DNA of 37,553 bases from Deltaproteobacteria bacterium (GCA_006226595.1 SBGP01000117.1:1-37553), one strand, 5' to 3'. Numbered from the stretch's first letter, positions 1 through 9,191 are shown. Notes: generated from the sequence alone by a model not told the origin. Program-made: numbers and translations.

Positions 1-420
<420 letters not shown>

Positions 421-430
421 ACTGCGTGGG

Positions 431-452
431 CCGGGGCCTCTGCGGGCCCCGG
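431..452 (+). terminator. GC-rich hairpin after the Pal/OmpA gene
   Basis: CCGGGGCC, six loop bases (TCTGCG) and GGCCCCGG form a perfect 8-bp stem starting 11 bases after the stop codon. It is followed by TCTC rather than a T run. This is a plausible terminator or mRNA 3'-end stabiliser, without a canonical U tract. Confidence 0.5.
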
Positions 453-475
453 TCTCGCCGTCGGAGGGCCGAGCC

Positions 476-2500
476 ATGCACATCATCTTCCTGCTCGTGC
501 TCCTCGCGGCCTGCAGCGACGACGTCCCTTGTGAAGAAGGGTGCGACTCGGCGGCGGAGACCGACGCCGACACCGACACCGACGCGGACGCCGACACGGA
601 TGCCGACGCCGACACGGATGCCGATGCCGACACGGATGCCGACGCCGACACGGATGCCGACGCCGACACGGATGCCGACGCGGACACGGATGCCGATGCC
701 GACGCGGACACCGATACGGACACGGATTCCGACACCGACCTGTGCGTGGAGGTAGCGGGCACCGCACCACCTCTGGCCGAGCTCAACGCCTGCGGCTCGC
801 TGACCTACGGGCTGTACCCCGCCGAGGGCGAGACCACCGCGGACCACCGGCTGCCCGACTTCTCCTTCGCCGGGTACCGCAAGGGCGGGGTGGCTCTGCC
901 GAGCGTGCCGACGGTCGTCACCCTGAGCCCGCAGACCGGCGACGACCGGGCGCGCATCCAGGCCGCCATCGATCAGGTCGAGGCGCGGACCCCGGACGGA
1001 AACGGCCACCGGGGGGCGGTGCTGCTCACCGCCGGTGCCTGGGAGGTCTCGGACACGCTGACCATCGAGGCGAGCGGGGTTGTGCTCCGCGGTGAGGGGC
1101 AGGGGAGCGGCGGCACCGTGCTCCGGGCCACCCAGGCGGCGCAGCACACGCTGATCCGGGTGCAGGGCGGCGGGAGCGGGCTCCCCCAGCGGTCGACGCC
1201 CACGGCGGTGGTGGGCAGGGTGCCGGTGGGGTCGCGCGGTATCGAGGTCGCGGATGCCAGCGCCATCGCCATCGGCGACGTGGTGGCCGTCGAACGCACC
1301 CCGAACGACGCATGGATCACCGACCTGGGCGTCGATGCGTGGGGGTGGACCGCCGACAGCTACGCGATTCGCCACGAGCGCGAGGTCACCGACATCGACG
1401 GGAACGTGCTCACCATCGACGTGCCCATCGTCGATGCGATGGACCCCGTCTACGGCGGGGGCCAGGTCTTCGTCACCGACGTGAGCGGACGCATCGAGGA
1501 GGTCGGGGTCGAGGACCTGCGGCTGGTCTCGGACTACGCGAGCAGCACCGACGAGGCCCACGGGTGGATCGGGGTGGAGCTGCGGCGGACCACGAACAGC
1601 TGGGTGTCCGGAGTGACCGCCGTCCACTTCGGCTACGCGGCGGTCAGCATCGCGGCCCAGTCCAGCTTCAACACCGTGGAGGACTGCGCGATGCTCGACC
1701 CGGTGTCCCAGGTCACGGGCGGGCGTCGCTACTCGTTCAACCTCGACGGCGGGGTGGGCAACCTGTTCCAGCGGCTGTACTCCGAAGAAGCGCGCCACGA
1801 CTTCGTGAGCGGCTCGCGGACCACCGGTCCCAACGTGTGGCTCGACGGACTCTCGATGGCGAGCTCCAGCGACGACGGGCCCCACCATCGCTGGGCCACC
1901 GGGCTCTTGTTCGACAACGTGCTTTCCTACGAGCTGCACGTGGAGAACCGCCAGGACTCCGGCTCCGGACACGGCTGGTCCGGGGCCCAGACGCTGTTCT
2001 GGAACGCGGTGGCTGACGGCATCCGTGCCGATGCCCCGCGGGGCGCGATGAACTGGACGGTGGGCTCGATGGGCACCCAGCAGGAGGGCGGCTGGACCAC
2101 CGCCGAGCCCTTCGGCTGGTGGGAGTCCCATGGCACCCCCGTGGACCCGCGCAGCCTCTACCTCCAGCAGCTCCAGGACCGGCTGGGGTCGAGCGCGGTG
2201 GAGGCCGTGACCTTGCCCTCCCAGCGCGACGGACGCATCTGGGGCGAGCTCGCGACGTGGGCCGGGGAAGGCTCGCTGGCCGCGGTGACCCAGGTACCCG
2301 GCGACCCGACGTGCGACGCGGGCATCGCCAATGGCCTCGCCTGCTGCGACAGCGCATGTGGCACCTGCGGAGGCACGGGCTGTGGGTCCCTCCCCGGAGG
2401 CTCGGGCGCGTGCTGCGTGGGGAGCATCGTGACTTCCGGCGTGTCCTGCGACGTGGCCAGCGCCCCCTGCATCCTCGACCCGGACTTCAGCCCGCTCTAG
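476..2500 (+). CDS. Lipoprotein with DTDADA-repeat linker and predicted beta-helix domain
   Basis: 674 residues. It starts with a short lipoprotein signal (LLVLLAAC, lipid Cys13; an SD-like GGAGG lies upstream). A strictly alternating Asp-rich linker (Thr/Ala-Asp, residues 29-88) follows. The main body begins with a pectate-lyase-3-like opening: TGDDRARIQAAIDQV, then AVLLTAGAWEVSDTLTI and VVLRGEGQGSGGTVL. It continues with strand-rich text typical of right-handed parallel beta-helices. The C-terminus (about 612-670) is Cys-rich with CxxCGGTGC and CC pairs, probably a small disulfide module. The expected location is the outer membrane surface. The substrate is unknown; a polysaccharide-active or adhesive role is an inference from the fold. 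No catalytic residues could be assigned. Confidence 0.8.
   Translation: MHIIFLLVLLAACSDDVPCEEGCDSAAETDADTDTDADADTDADADTDADADTDADADTDADADTDADADTDADADADTDTDTDSDTDLCVEVAGTAPPLAELNACGSLTYGLYPAEGETTADHRLPDFSFAGYRKGGVALPSVPTVVTLSPQTGDDRARIQAAIDQVEARTPDGNGHRGAVLLTAGAWEVSDTLTIEASGVVLRGEGQGSGGTVLRATQAAQHTLIRVQGGGSGLPQRSTPTAVVGRVPVGSRGIEVADASAIAIGDVVAVERTPNDAWITDLGVDAWGWTADSYAIRHEREVTDIDGNVLTIDVPIVDAMDPVYGGGQVFVTDVSGRIEEVGVEDLRLVSDYASSTDEAHGWIGVELRRTTNSWVSGVTAVHFGYAAVSIAAQSSFNTVEDCAMLDPVSQVTGGRRYSFNLDGGVGNLFQRLYSEEARHDFVSGSRTTGPNVWLDGLSMASSSDDGPHHRWATGLLFDNVLSYELHVENRQDSGSGHGWSGAQTLFWNAVADGIRADAPRGAMNWTVGSMGTQQEGGWTTAEPFGWWESHGTPVDPRSLYLQQLQDRLGSSAVEAVTLPSQRDGRIWGELATWAGEGSLAAVTQVPGDPTCDAGIANGLACCDSACGTCGGTGCGSLPGGSGACCVGSIVTSGVSCDVASAPCILDPDFSPL
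560..739 (+). repeat. 18-bp tandem repeat coding the (DTDADA)n linker
   Basis: About 180 bases of near-identical 18-bp units (GACACGGATGCCGACGCC and variants) encode 30 consecutive Asp-containing dipeptides. Third-base variation (gcc/gcg, gat/gac) between units shows some drift. The Asp-dense segment could bind calcium and act as an extended spacer between the lipid anchor and the folded domain. Confidence 0.9.
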
Positions 2501-2617
2501 CAGGCTGCTGAGACACTCTTCCGTCGGCCTCTGGACCCGTTTCGCGCTCGTCGGTCACGTGCTTCATGTAGGCCGCATCAAGGAACGCGCCGCGGGGGCG
2601 GGAGGCGTGGGCCGCCC

Positions 2618-3277
2618 TCAGTTGAAGCAGGCGCCGGCGCTGAACCACAGCATCATCAGCGCGCCCTTCGTGCGGGCCTCCTTGAGCCGTCGGTCGGTGT
2701 ACGGAAGGTTGGCCATGGCGTCCGGCAGGGACGACACGAGGGTCTCGTCGCAGCCGCAGCTGAAGTAGCGCACCTCGCCGTAGCAAGTGTCGTGGGCCTT
2801 GCAGGCGCCATCGACGGGGTCCCAGGGGTCGGGCAAGGGGTTGGTGCCTTCCGGTGGATGCAGTGGTCCACAGTAGGCGCCGTACAGCGGGAAGCCGTCG
2901 AAGCCGAGCCACTGCTGCAGGCCCTTCTCGCTGCCGACCAGGTAGGGGTCGTGGCTTGGCGGTTCGAAGGTGATGGTGTCGTCGATCACCAGCTCGTAGC
3001 GGCGCTCGTCGACCTGCTTGCCCTCGCCCACCTGCTTCAGCTCCGCAGCGGGCGTGGCCCGCCACTTGAACGGCACCGAGTCTTCGACCTTGCCCTCCAG
3101 GATCACGATCTCGTCGAAGCGCACGGCCACTTGCTGGCCATCCTCCAGCCTCAGCTCCAGGTAGGGCAGGTTCACGTGGGCCGAGGAGGCTCGGTAGGTC
3201 TCGGACGCGGTCTCCACCACCACCTGGGCCGAGGCCAGGCTCGGGAACCACAGGGCGAACAAGCACAGGACACGCAT
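2618..3277 (-). CDS. Secreted phospholipase A2-like protein
   Basis: 219 residues with a signal peptide (cleavage probably after SASA, residue 17) and an SD GGAGG just upstream of the ATG. The C-terminal half carries a secretory PLA2 signature. It has a calcium-loop-like YGAYCG (132-137), then DPVDGACKAHDTCYG with the His162-Asp163 pair, and Cys136, 159, 165, 174 and 176 available for disulfides. By family knowledge the His/Asp dyad and loop-bound calcium hydrolyse the sn-2 ester of phospholipids. The first 110 residues are strand-rich and unrecognised. Bacterial secreted PLA2s are uncommon; roles in predation or membrane remodelling are possible but not shown. The next gene is divergent, with only 45 bp between the starts. 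Confidence 0.75.
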   Translation of the reverse strand: MRVLCLFALWFPSLASAQVVVETASETYRASSAHVNLPYLELRLEDGQQVAVRFDEIVILEGKVEDSVPFKWRATPAAELKQVGEGKQVDERRYELVIDDTITFEPPSHDPYLVGSEKGLQQWLGFDGFPLYGAYCGPLHPPEGTNPLPDPWDPVDGACKAHDTCYGEVRYFSCGCDETLVSSLPDAMANLPYTDRRLKEARTKGALMMLWFSAGACFN

Positions 3278-3322
3278 GGCACCTCCAGGTGCAGCCTGCC
3301 ACAGGCGCTGATACAGACGCGC

Positions 3323-4468
3323 ATGCTCGTCCTGCTGCTCACCGCCTGCCTCTCCGAACCCACCCCACCGGCTCCCGAGCCGACGCCGGAGCCGCCTGCG
3401 GCGATCGAGGCCGAGCCGCTCTCGCTATCGGCCGGACCCACGGCGTCCGCGCCGCACCTCACGCCAGCCTCCGACGGCCTGGTGCTCTCGTGGTGGGAGG
3501 AGGATGGGGAGCAGGCCGTGCTGCAGGCGGTCCGCCTCACCGCCGAGGGCGCCAGTGACCCGATGCTCGTCGGTCGCTTCGACGATGCGCTCATCAACTG
3601 GGCGGACGTACCCACGGTCGCGCACACGCCGCGCGGCTGGCTCGCGACCTGGCCGGGCCATGCCGAAGGACACGCCTACGACGTGATGCTCGCGCACAGC
3701 GAGGATGGCGGAGAGTGGTCGGTGCGGGGCCCTGCTCACGACGATGCCACGGCGACCGAGCATGGCTTTGCGTCCGTGGTGTCGGGCCCCGAGGCGACCC
3801 ACCTGTTCTGGCTCGACGGTCGCGCCACCGCCGACGGCGGACCCATGGCGCTGCGCGTGGCCACGGTCACGGCAGAGGCGCTCGCCAGCGAGGTCGTGGA
3901 CCCGCGCGTGTGTGACTGCTGCGGAACCGACGCGGTGCTCGCGGCGGGCGGTCCCGTGGTGGCCTACCGCGACCGCAGCGACGAAGAGGTCCGCGATATC
4001 CAGGTCGCTCACCGGACCGACGCGGGCTGGCAGTCGGTCACCGTCGCCGATGGCTGGAGCTTGCGCGGCTGCCCCGTGAACGGGCCCGCGCTCGACCTCC
4101 GCGATGAGCAGCTCGCGCTCGCCTGGTACACCGAGGCTGGGGGTCCGCAGGTCAAGCTCGCCACGGGCACGCCGAGCGCGCTGGGCGAGCCGGTGGTGAT
4201 TGCCGGCGGGGAGTCGGTACTCGGCCGGGTCGACGTCGCGATGACCGAGGTCGGGCCGGTGGTGTCCTGGCTCGAGGCCGAGGGCGAGGTCGGCCGGGTG
4301 CGGGCGCGGGTCGGGGCGGCCGGCTCCGAGATCCGCGTGGGCCAGACCACGGCTTCTCGCAGCGCGGGCTTCCCGGTCGTCGGGCGGCTCGGCGACCGCC
4401 TGGTGTGGGTGTGGACCGTGCCGGGAGAGGGGCTGAAGGCGTCGACGGTGGCGCTGTCCATGCTGTAG
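3323..4468 (+). CDS. Lipoprotein, predicted propeller-like repeats
   Basis: 381 residues. ATG is followed by LVLLLTAC (lipid Cys9), then a Pro/Glu-rich linker (PTPPAPEPTPEPP). The body has repeated short strands with WxxxDG/Asp-box-like spacing (VLSWWEEDGEQAVLQAV, LAWYTEAGGPQVKL, VVSWLEAEGEVGRV), which suggests a sialidase-like or exo-alpha-type beta-propeller. A CDCC cluster sits near residue 195. No catalytic sialidase arginines could be assigned, so an enzyme activity is not claimed. The reading frame is open far upstream, but only this start gives a signal peptide. There is no clear Shine-Dalgarno; the upstream ATACAG could be a -10 element close to the start. Confidence 0.75.
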   Translation: MLVLLLTACLSEPTPPAPEPTPEPPAAIEAEPLSLSAGPTASAPHLTPASDGLVLSWWEEDGEQAVLQAVRLTAEGASDPMLVGRFDDALINWADVPTVAHTPRGWLATWPGHAEGHAYDVMLAHSEDGGEWSVRGPAHDDATATEHGFASVVSGPEATHLFWLDGRATADGGPMALRVATVTAEALASEVVDPRVCDCCGTDAVLAAGGPVVAYRDRSDEEVRDIQVAHRTDAGWQSVTVADGWSLRGCPVNGPALDLRDEQLALAWYTEAGGPQVKLATGTPSALGEPVVIAGGESVLGRVDVAMTEVGPVVSWLEAEGEVGRVRARVGAAGSEIRVGQTTASRSAGFPVVGRLGDRLVWVWTVPGEGLKASTVALSML

Positions 4469-4521
4469 CCTGTGCGCGTGGGGTGCCGCTTGTCTCGGGC
4501 ATCCACGGAATCGAGGCCCCT

Positions 4522-5202
4522 TTGACTCCTCCGGCGAAGTTCCTGCTGTTCTGTGTGTTGCTCGCTGCCTGCGCGGGGCGCCCGGTCGAGGACACCGCGC
4601 CGCGGTGTGTCCCCACGGAAGAGGTGCCCTACAACGGGCTCGACGAGGACTGCGACGGCATCGACATCATCGACGTGGATGGCGATGGCTTCCCGGGCAT
4701 CGACCTCGACAACTACACCGGTGTCGGCGGCACCTGGCCCGCGCTGGGCACCGAGCTCGACTGCAACGACCGCGACCCGGAGATCTTTCCGGGGTCGCCC
4801 TTCGAGGTCGGCTACGACGGCATCGACAGCGACTGCGACGGCATGCCCGACTACGACGTCGACCTCGACGGCTTCGTGCCGACGCGGAACCCGAACACGG
4901 GGCTGCCGCACGACCCGCCCTATGTGGGGCCGCTTCCGCAGGGGGACTGCGACGACACCGACGCCCAGGTGAACCCGGGCCGCCTGGCCCGCGACGATCA
5001 GGCCTACGACGGGATCGACCTGAACTGCGACTGCTCACCTGGCGAGTTCGACGCCGACGGGGACGGCTTCGCACCGGACCAGGCGACCTACGGTGCGGCC
5101 TATGCGGCCTACGATGCGGCCTACTTCTGCGAGCTTGGTGAGGCGTCCTGGGGTGACTGCGACGACGGGGACGCGACGCGCTCCCCCGGAAACGGCTGCT
5201 AG
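4522..5202 (+). CDS. MopE-type metal-binding-motif lipoprotein
   Basis: 226 residues from a TTG start chosen because it gives a complete lipoprotein signal (FLLFCVLLAAC, Cys17) with GGAATCGAGG just upstream. The mature part repeats the putative metal-binding motif known from MopE-like proteins: YNGLDEDCDG, DCNDRDPEIFPG with YDGIDSDCDG, DCDDTDAQVNPG with YDGIDLNCDC, and WGDCDDGDATRSPG at the end. DxDGDGF strands lie between the units. By analogy it binds calcium or another divalent ion at the cell surface; the true function is unknown. This repeat family is common in Myxococcota lipoproteins. It converges with the next gene, with a 21-bp gap. Confidence 0.8.
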   Translation: MTPPAKFLLFCVLLAACAGRPVEDTAPRCVPTEEVPYNGLDEDCDGIDIIDVDGDGFPGIDLDNYTGVGGTWPALGTELDCNDRDPEIFPGSPFEVGYDGIDSDCDGMPDYDVDLDGFVPTRNPNTGLPHDPPYVGPLPQGDCDDTDAQVNPGRLARDDQAYDGIDLNCDCSPGEFDADGDGFAPDQATYGAAYAAYDAAYFCELGEASWGDCDDGDATRSPGNGC

Positions 5203-5223
5203 GCTCGCGCCCACGGGTAGCTG

Positions 5224-6348
5224 CTAGTAGAAGCTCGCGTTTCCGAGCACCCCGAACTGAGCCACGCTCTCGATGGTGCGGCCATCCGAGGCCTCGGCGC
5301 TCGACAGGGCGTAGCGGTACATGCCCACGCCGAGCAGCGTGTCGTAGGGGAACTGCTGCAGGTACGCGCCGGGCACGGTGAGCGCGCCGTTGTCGGGGCC
5401 CACGCACAGTACGCTGCCCAGGTAGGTGCCCGAGGTGCCGGAGTACCCGTCGATGAGGATGACGAACGGGTCGCCTCCGCCGCTCGGACCCCACGTGAAC
5501 GTGTGTCCCGCCCACGACACCGACGGCGCGAAGGCCGTGTTCAGGTCGTTGTTGAGCAGGGAGGTCGGCGTCAGGCTCGTGATCGACTGGGGGGTGCGCA
5601 GCACCCCGGTGGCGGTCAACCCGACGTCGGGTGCCGACAGGTCGAAGCTCGCGTTGCGCGGGTAGTCGGCCTCGGACAGGCCGTTGCTCGTGTACTGGGG
5701 CCCGGTCGTCCCGGAGCTCTCGCGCAGCCCGATGCTGACGCTGCCCGAGTTGAGGTAGACCCAGGAGCCGACGCTCCGGGTGACGCCGGTCGGCGCGGTG
5801 GGGCCGGCATTCGTCGAGCAGGTGCCCGAGGCGGGCAGCCAGTTCGTCCACGAACCGCTCACGGGCTCGTGGAACGCGGCTTGCGCGACGACGTCGAGGC
5901 TGGAGGTCAGCCCCCAGCAGTCCGGACACGCGATCTGAGTCAGCGTGTACTGCACGACGCCGCCGACCCCCGACACGCCGCCGGTGTCGCGGCCGGTGTC
6001 GCCGGTGTCGCGACCCGTGTCGTCGGTGTACTCGAACGCGTCCGGGAGGGTGACGGTTCCGAGGTCGCTGCTCACGCCGACCTCCACGAAGGTCGGGGCA
6101 CTTGCGGCGGGGGTCTCGAAGGTCAGCGTCTCGCTGTCGATGACGTTCACCGGCAGGTACACCGCCTCGAAGCGCACGCGCACGTTCCCCTCGAAGCCGT
6201 GCCCGGTGATCGTCACCTCGGTGCCGCCGTCGACCGGGCCGAAGTTCGGGCTCAGCGCATCGACCGCGAACTCGCCCTCGGGATCGGCGAGGGGACGCGG
6301 CGGTGGGGTGCAGGCGAGCAGCCCGAGGAGCAGGGGAAGGGTGCGCAT
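5224..6348 (-). CDS. IPT/TIG-domain lipoprotein
   Basis: 374 residues. The ATG is followed by RTLPLLLGLLAC (lipid Cys13) and a Pro-rich stretch. Residues about 28-107 form an IPT/TIG immunoglobulin-like domain, with SPNFGPVDGGTEVTITGHGF and later FVEVGVSSDLG. A DTGRDTGDTGRDTGG linker (110-124) leads to an unrecognised strand-rich C-terminal domain of about 240 residues with a CPDCW pair. It is probably an outer-membrane surface protein. An upstream frame extension is open but has no signal sequence, so the internal ATG was chosen. It is divergent from the START-domain gene. Confidence 0.8.
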   Translation of the reverse strand: MRTLPLLLGLLACTPPPRPLADPEGEFAVDALSPNFGPVDGGTEVTITGHGFEGNVRVRFEAVYLPVNVIDSETLTFETPAASAPTFVEVGVSSDLGTVTLPDAFEYTDDTGRDTGDTGRDTGGVSGVGGVVQYTLTQIACPDCWGLTSSLDVVAQAAFHEPVSGSWTNWLPASGTCSTNAGPTAPTGVTRSVGSWVYLNSGSVSIGLRESSGTTGPQYTSNGLSEADYPRNASFDLSAPDVGLTATGVLRTPQSITSLTPTSLLNNDLNTAFAPSVSWAGHTFTWGPSGGGDPFVILIDGYSGTSGTYLGSVLCVGPDNGALTVPGAYLQQFPYDTLLGVGMYRYALSSAEASDGRTIESVAQFGVLGNASFY

Positions 6349-6405
6349 GCGGGCATTATTCCCCGTCGGACGCGACCTGGCGAGCGTGTAGGATGGCGGG
6401 AACAC

Positions 6406-6423
6406 ACCCCGGGGCTTCGGGGT
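6406..6423 (+). other. Short hairpin in the leader of the START-domain gene
   Basis: ACCCCG, loop GGGCTT and CGGGGT form a 6-bp GC stem about 24 bases before the ATG. A TAGGAT -10-like hexamer lies at 6389-6394, so the hairpin would be at the 5' end of the transcript. A role in mRNA stability or start control is only a possibility. Confidence 0.3.
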
Positions 6424-6447
6424 TGGCGTCACCCGGCTGGAGATCCC

Positions 6448-7113
6448 ATGCGTTCCGTCCTCTTCCTCCTCCTGTGTGTCCCCGGCGTCGCGTTCGCTGG
6501 CACCCCGACCTGGGATGCCATCAAGTCCGTCAGCGAGTGGAACAGCGTGAGCACGCGCAGCCACGCCGACGGCGGCGAGATTGCCGTGTCCTCCGCGACG
6601 GTCGCGGGCATTGCCTGCTTCAAGGGCACGGCGAGCACCACCGCGGCGCCGAGCAAGCTGCACGCGGCTGCCACCGACATCGAGTCCACGCCGCGGTGGT
6701 CGAGTGCCGGCGTTACCGAGGCCGAGACCCTCGCCAAGAACGGCAGCACGATCGAGTACTACCAGTACCTGGACGTGCCGGGCTGGACGATGGCGTCTGA
6801 CCGCTTCTGGTTCCTCACCGGGACCACGGTCAAGGACGGCGACAACATCGAGTTCCACTGGAAGCGCCTCGACAAGGGCGGCGCCCACAACGCCCGCTTC
6901 ACCGAGGTCACCACCGCGAACCCGTCCGCGATCGAGCCGCCCGTCAACGTCGGCGGCTGGCGGTTCACCGTGGCCGACGGCAAGACGGCGGTCGAGTACT
7001 TCATCTGCACGGACACGGGCGGTGCGATCCCGACGGTCGTCCAGAACGCGGCGACGAAGAAGACCCTGCCAGACACCGTGGGCGAGCTGATCGGCGAGGC
7101 CAAGCGCCGCTAG
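6448..7113 (+). CDS. Exported START-domain lipid-binding-like protein
   Basis: 221 residues with a cleavable signal (FLLLCVPGVAFA, cleavage near residue 17). The mature part matches the START/SRPBCC helix-grip pattern. Visible pieces are LHAAATDIESTPRW, EYYQYLDVPGWTMASDRFWFL, then VNVGGWRFT and VEYFICTDTGGAIPTVVQNAA, with the closing helix TVGELIGEAKRR. START domains bind single lipid or other hydrophobic ligands, so a periplasmic lipid carrier is likely. The ligand is unknown. It is followed 49 bp later by the TPR gene in the same direction, possibly the same transcript. Confidence 0.75.
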   Translation: MRSVLFLLLCVPGVAFAGTPTWDAIKSVSEWNSVSTRSHADGGEIAVSSATVAGIACFKGTASTTAAPSKLHAAATDIESTPRWSSAGVTEAETLAKNGSTIEYYQYLDVPGWTMASDRFWFLTGTTVKDGDNIEFHWKRLDKGGAHNARFTEVTTANPSAIEPPVNVGGWRFTVADGKTAVEYFICTDTGGAIPTVVQNAATKKTLPDTVGELIGEAKRR

Positions 7114-7162
7114 TTCTCGGAACCCACGCCGCGCGGGGCTGTCGCAGCGGGAAGAGGTGACC

Positions 7163-7987
7163 ATGCTCTTCCTGCTCTGCGGCCTGGCTCTGGCCGGTCT
7201 CGAAGATCTCGACCGTCCGCCGGTCCGCGGCGACATCGTGCGACCCGACGGGGCGATGCTGTTCCCGCGGCACGGCGGCATGTCCGAGGAGCGGGCGGCC
7301 AAGGTGGTGCGGCAGCGTCGACGTCGGCTCGCGCGCACTCCCACCGAGAAGGTCGAGCTCGCGGACGCCCTGCGCGCGCTGCACGATGCGCGCTTCGTCG
7401 AGCTCGCGACCCGCCTCGACCGGGGCGAGGACGTGGACTTCACCGCCCTCGAGTCCATGGTCCGCACCGCGCGTGACCTGTACATCGACGCCGCCCCCGG
7501 GCTTCCCGACGACCATGCGGCACGAGCGCTGGTGCTCGCCGCGGTGATCGGCGAGGACCTCGACATCGACCCGCGCCCGGAGCTCGAGACCGCGCTGGAG
7601 CTCGACCCTAGCGGACCCTTCGCCGCGGAAGCGCGCCTTCGGCTCGCCGAACAGGCCTTCGAGCACGCGGCGATGCGCGAAGCGGCCGAGGGCTACGAAG
7701 AGGTGGCTGCGGAGCCGGGTCGCTACCAGCGCTACGCGGCGTACAAGCTCGCCTGGTGCCGCTACAACCTCGGCGACATCGGCCGCGCGCTCGCGCTCAT
7801 CGTCCCACTGGCCCAGGAGGAGGGACCACTCTCGGGCCAGGCGCATCGCGATGCCGTGCTCTTCGCCGGCTGGCTCGACCGTCCCGAGGCCCTGGGTGTC
7901 GTCGACTCGCTGTGCGAGGGCAACGATGCCTGCGTGGAAGCCTCCGCGCTTCGCCTCGAGTCCTACTGGGCGGCGGGCGGCCGGTGA
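7163..7987 (+). CDS. Exported tetratricopeptide-repeat protein
   Basis: About 274 residues from the ATG preceded by GGGAAGAGGTGA (an upstream in-frame GTG at 7157 lies inside this SD and is less likely). A short hydrophobic N-terminus (LFLLCGLALAG) looks like a signal peptide. Basic RRRR and charged helices follow. TPR-like repeats include PFAAEARLRLAEQAFEHAA, MREAAEGYEEVAAEPGRYQ and YAAYKLAWCRYNLGDIGRAL. The pattern resembles the TPR proteins of myxobacterial gliding/envelope systems, but no specific member is recognised. A scaffold role in the periplasm is likely. Confidence 0.7.
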   Translation: MLFLLCGLALAGLEDLDRPPVRGDIVRPDGAMLFPRHGGMSEERAAKVVRQRRRRLARTPTEKVELADALRALHDARFVELATRLDRGEDVDFTALESMVRTARDLYIDAAPGLPDDHAARALVLAAVIGEDLDIDPRPELETALELDPSGPFAAEARLRLAEQAFEHAAMREAAEGYEEVAAEPGRYQRYAAYKLAWCRYNLGDIGRALALIVPLAQEEGPLSGQAHRDAVLFAGWLDRPEALGVVDSLCEGNDACVEASALRLESYWAAGGR

Positions 7988-7988
7988 A

Positions 7989-9191
7989 CTACGGCGCGTC
8001 CTCTTCGACGAGCTCGAAGCGACCGAAGTCGTAGGGCAGGCCCTCGGCCTCTTCGACGCGGACCAGGCGCTCGCGGCGTCCTCGCTCCGCCAGCGTGGTC
8101 GCGCGGTGGTAGCAGAACGGCATGTTCCCGCGCTTGCCCAGGGTGCAGTGCGCGGTGAACGAGCAACCGGCGCCGCACAGCTCACCGTACTCGCAGCTCG
8201 CGCAGAAGCCCCACAGCTCGTCGGTCGTGCGGTTCTGGATGAAGTTGAGCTCAGGGGCTTCGTGGAAGATCTGCTCGACGCTCAGGTCGCGGATGTTTCC
8301 ACCGACGTAGGGCGCCGTGGGCAGGCTCGGGCAGGCCTTCACCTTGCCGTCGGACTCGATGCCGATCTGGAACACGCCCGCCTGGCAGCCGGTCCAGTGC
8401 ATGGCCGACTTGCCGGGATGCGAGCGGAGCAGCACCTCGTGGGGCCCGTAGTAGCCGAGGTTGTTGCCGAGCATCACGTTGAAGATGCGGTTGGGGGGCA
8501 GGCCCTCGGCGTGGGCCTTCTGGGCGTAGCGCACCTGGATCGCGGCGATGTCGTCGATGACCTCGGGGATCATGTACGGCTCGAGGATCCACTCCGGCCG
8601 GTCCGCCGCGCGACCCATGGGCACGGTGAGCTGGCAGCGCCACACCCGCGCGCCCGCGTCGTGGAGGATGTCCGCGGTCTCGGCGAGTACGTCCTTGTTG
8701 AGGCGGTTGACCTGGGTGTTGGCGGTGACAGCCATGCCCGCGTCCCGGGCGTTGCGCATGCCGGCGAGGGCGGCGGCGTGGCTGCCCTTGCTGTCGCGGA
8801 GCACGTCGTGAGCCTCGGGCGTGCCGTCGACCGAGAAGCCGATGGCCTTCAGGCCGGCCCGCGCCATGGCCTTGGCGCGCATGGGGTTCACGCCGCGCCC
8901 GCCGGTCTGCATGGTCACGCGAATGCCGTGGTGGGTGAGGTGCGCGATGACCGCTTCGATGCCCGGGTAGAGGTACGCCTCACCGCCGATCAGGGTGACC
9001 TCGCGGGTGCCGAGGCGCGCAAGCTGGTCCGCGACGGCGAAGACCTCGTCCCGCGACAGCTCGTTCTCCCGCGGCTGCACCGCCCGTGACCCACAGTGGG
9101 CGCAGGCGTGGTCGCAGCGCATGGTGAGCTCCCACACCACGTACACCGGGTGGTTGCGGTCGGCGTCGGTGACGATGCGAGGGTGGGTCAA
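7989..9191 (-). CDS. Radical SAM/SPASM-domain enzyme
   Basis: About 400 residues. The radical SAM motif CDHACAHC (Cx3Cx2C; Cys26, 30 and 33 from the chosen start) binds the SAM-cleaving [4Fe-4S] cluster. GGEAYLY follows as the GGE motif. The C-terminal SPASM region has GCQAG, CPSLP, then FCASCEYGELCGAGCSFTAHC and a last Cys, enough to hold two auxiliary clusters. SPASM proteins typically modify peptides or act as anSME/PqqE-like maturases. No precursor peptide was found nearby. The start is a TTG with GGAG upstream; an ATG at 9242 and a TTG at 9251 lengthen the protein by 17-20 unlikely residues. The stop is one base past the TPR gene's stop. Confidence 0.85.
   Translation of the reverse strand: MTHPRIVTDADRNHPVYVVWELTMRCDHACAHCGSRAVQPRENELSRDEVFAVADQLARLGTREVTLIGGEAYLYPGIEAVIAHLTHHGIRVTMQTGGRGVNPMRAKAMARAGLKAIGFSVDGTPEAHDVLRDSKGSHAAALAGMRNARDAGMAVTANTQVNRLNKDVLAETADILHDAGARVWRCQLTVPMGRAADRPEWILEPYMIPEVIDDIAAIQVRYAQKAHAEGLPPNRIFNVMLGNNLGYYGPHEVLLRSHPGKSAMHWTGCQAGVFQIGIESDGKVKACPSLPTAPYVGGNIRDLSVEQIFHEAPELNFIQNRTTDELWGFCASCEYGELCGAGCSFTAHCTLGKRGNMPFCYHRATTLAERGRRERLVRVEEAEGLPYDFGRFELVEEDAP

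Noticed and set aside
5224-7566. Single long minus-strand protein covering the START and TPR region
   Set aside because: Only the part from 6348 onward has a signal sequence and a domain; the upstream part lies opposite two well-supported plus-strand genes.
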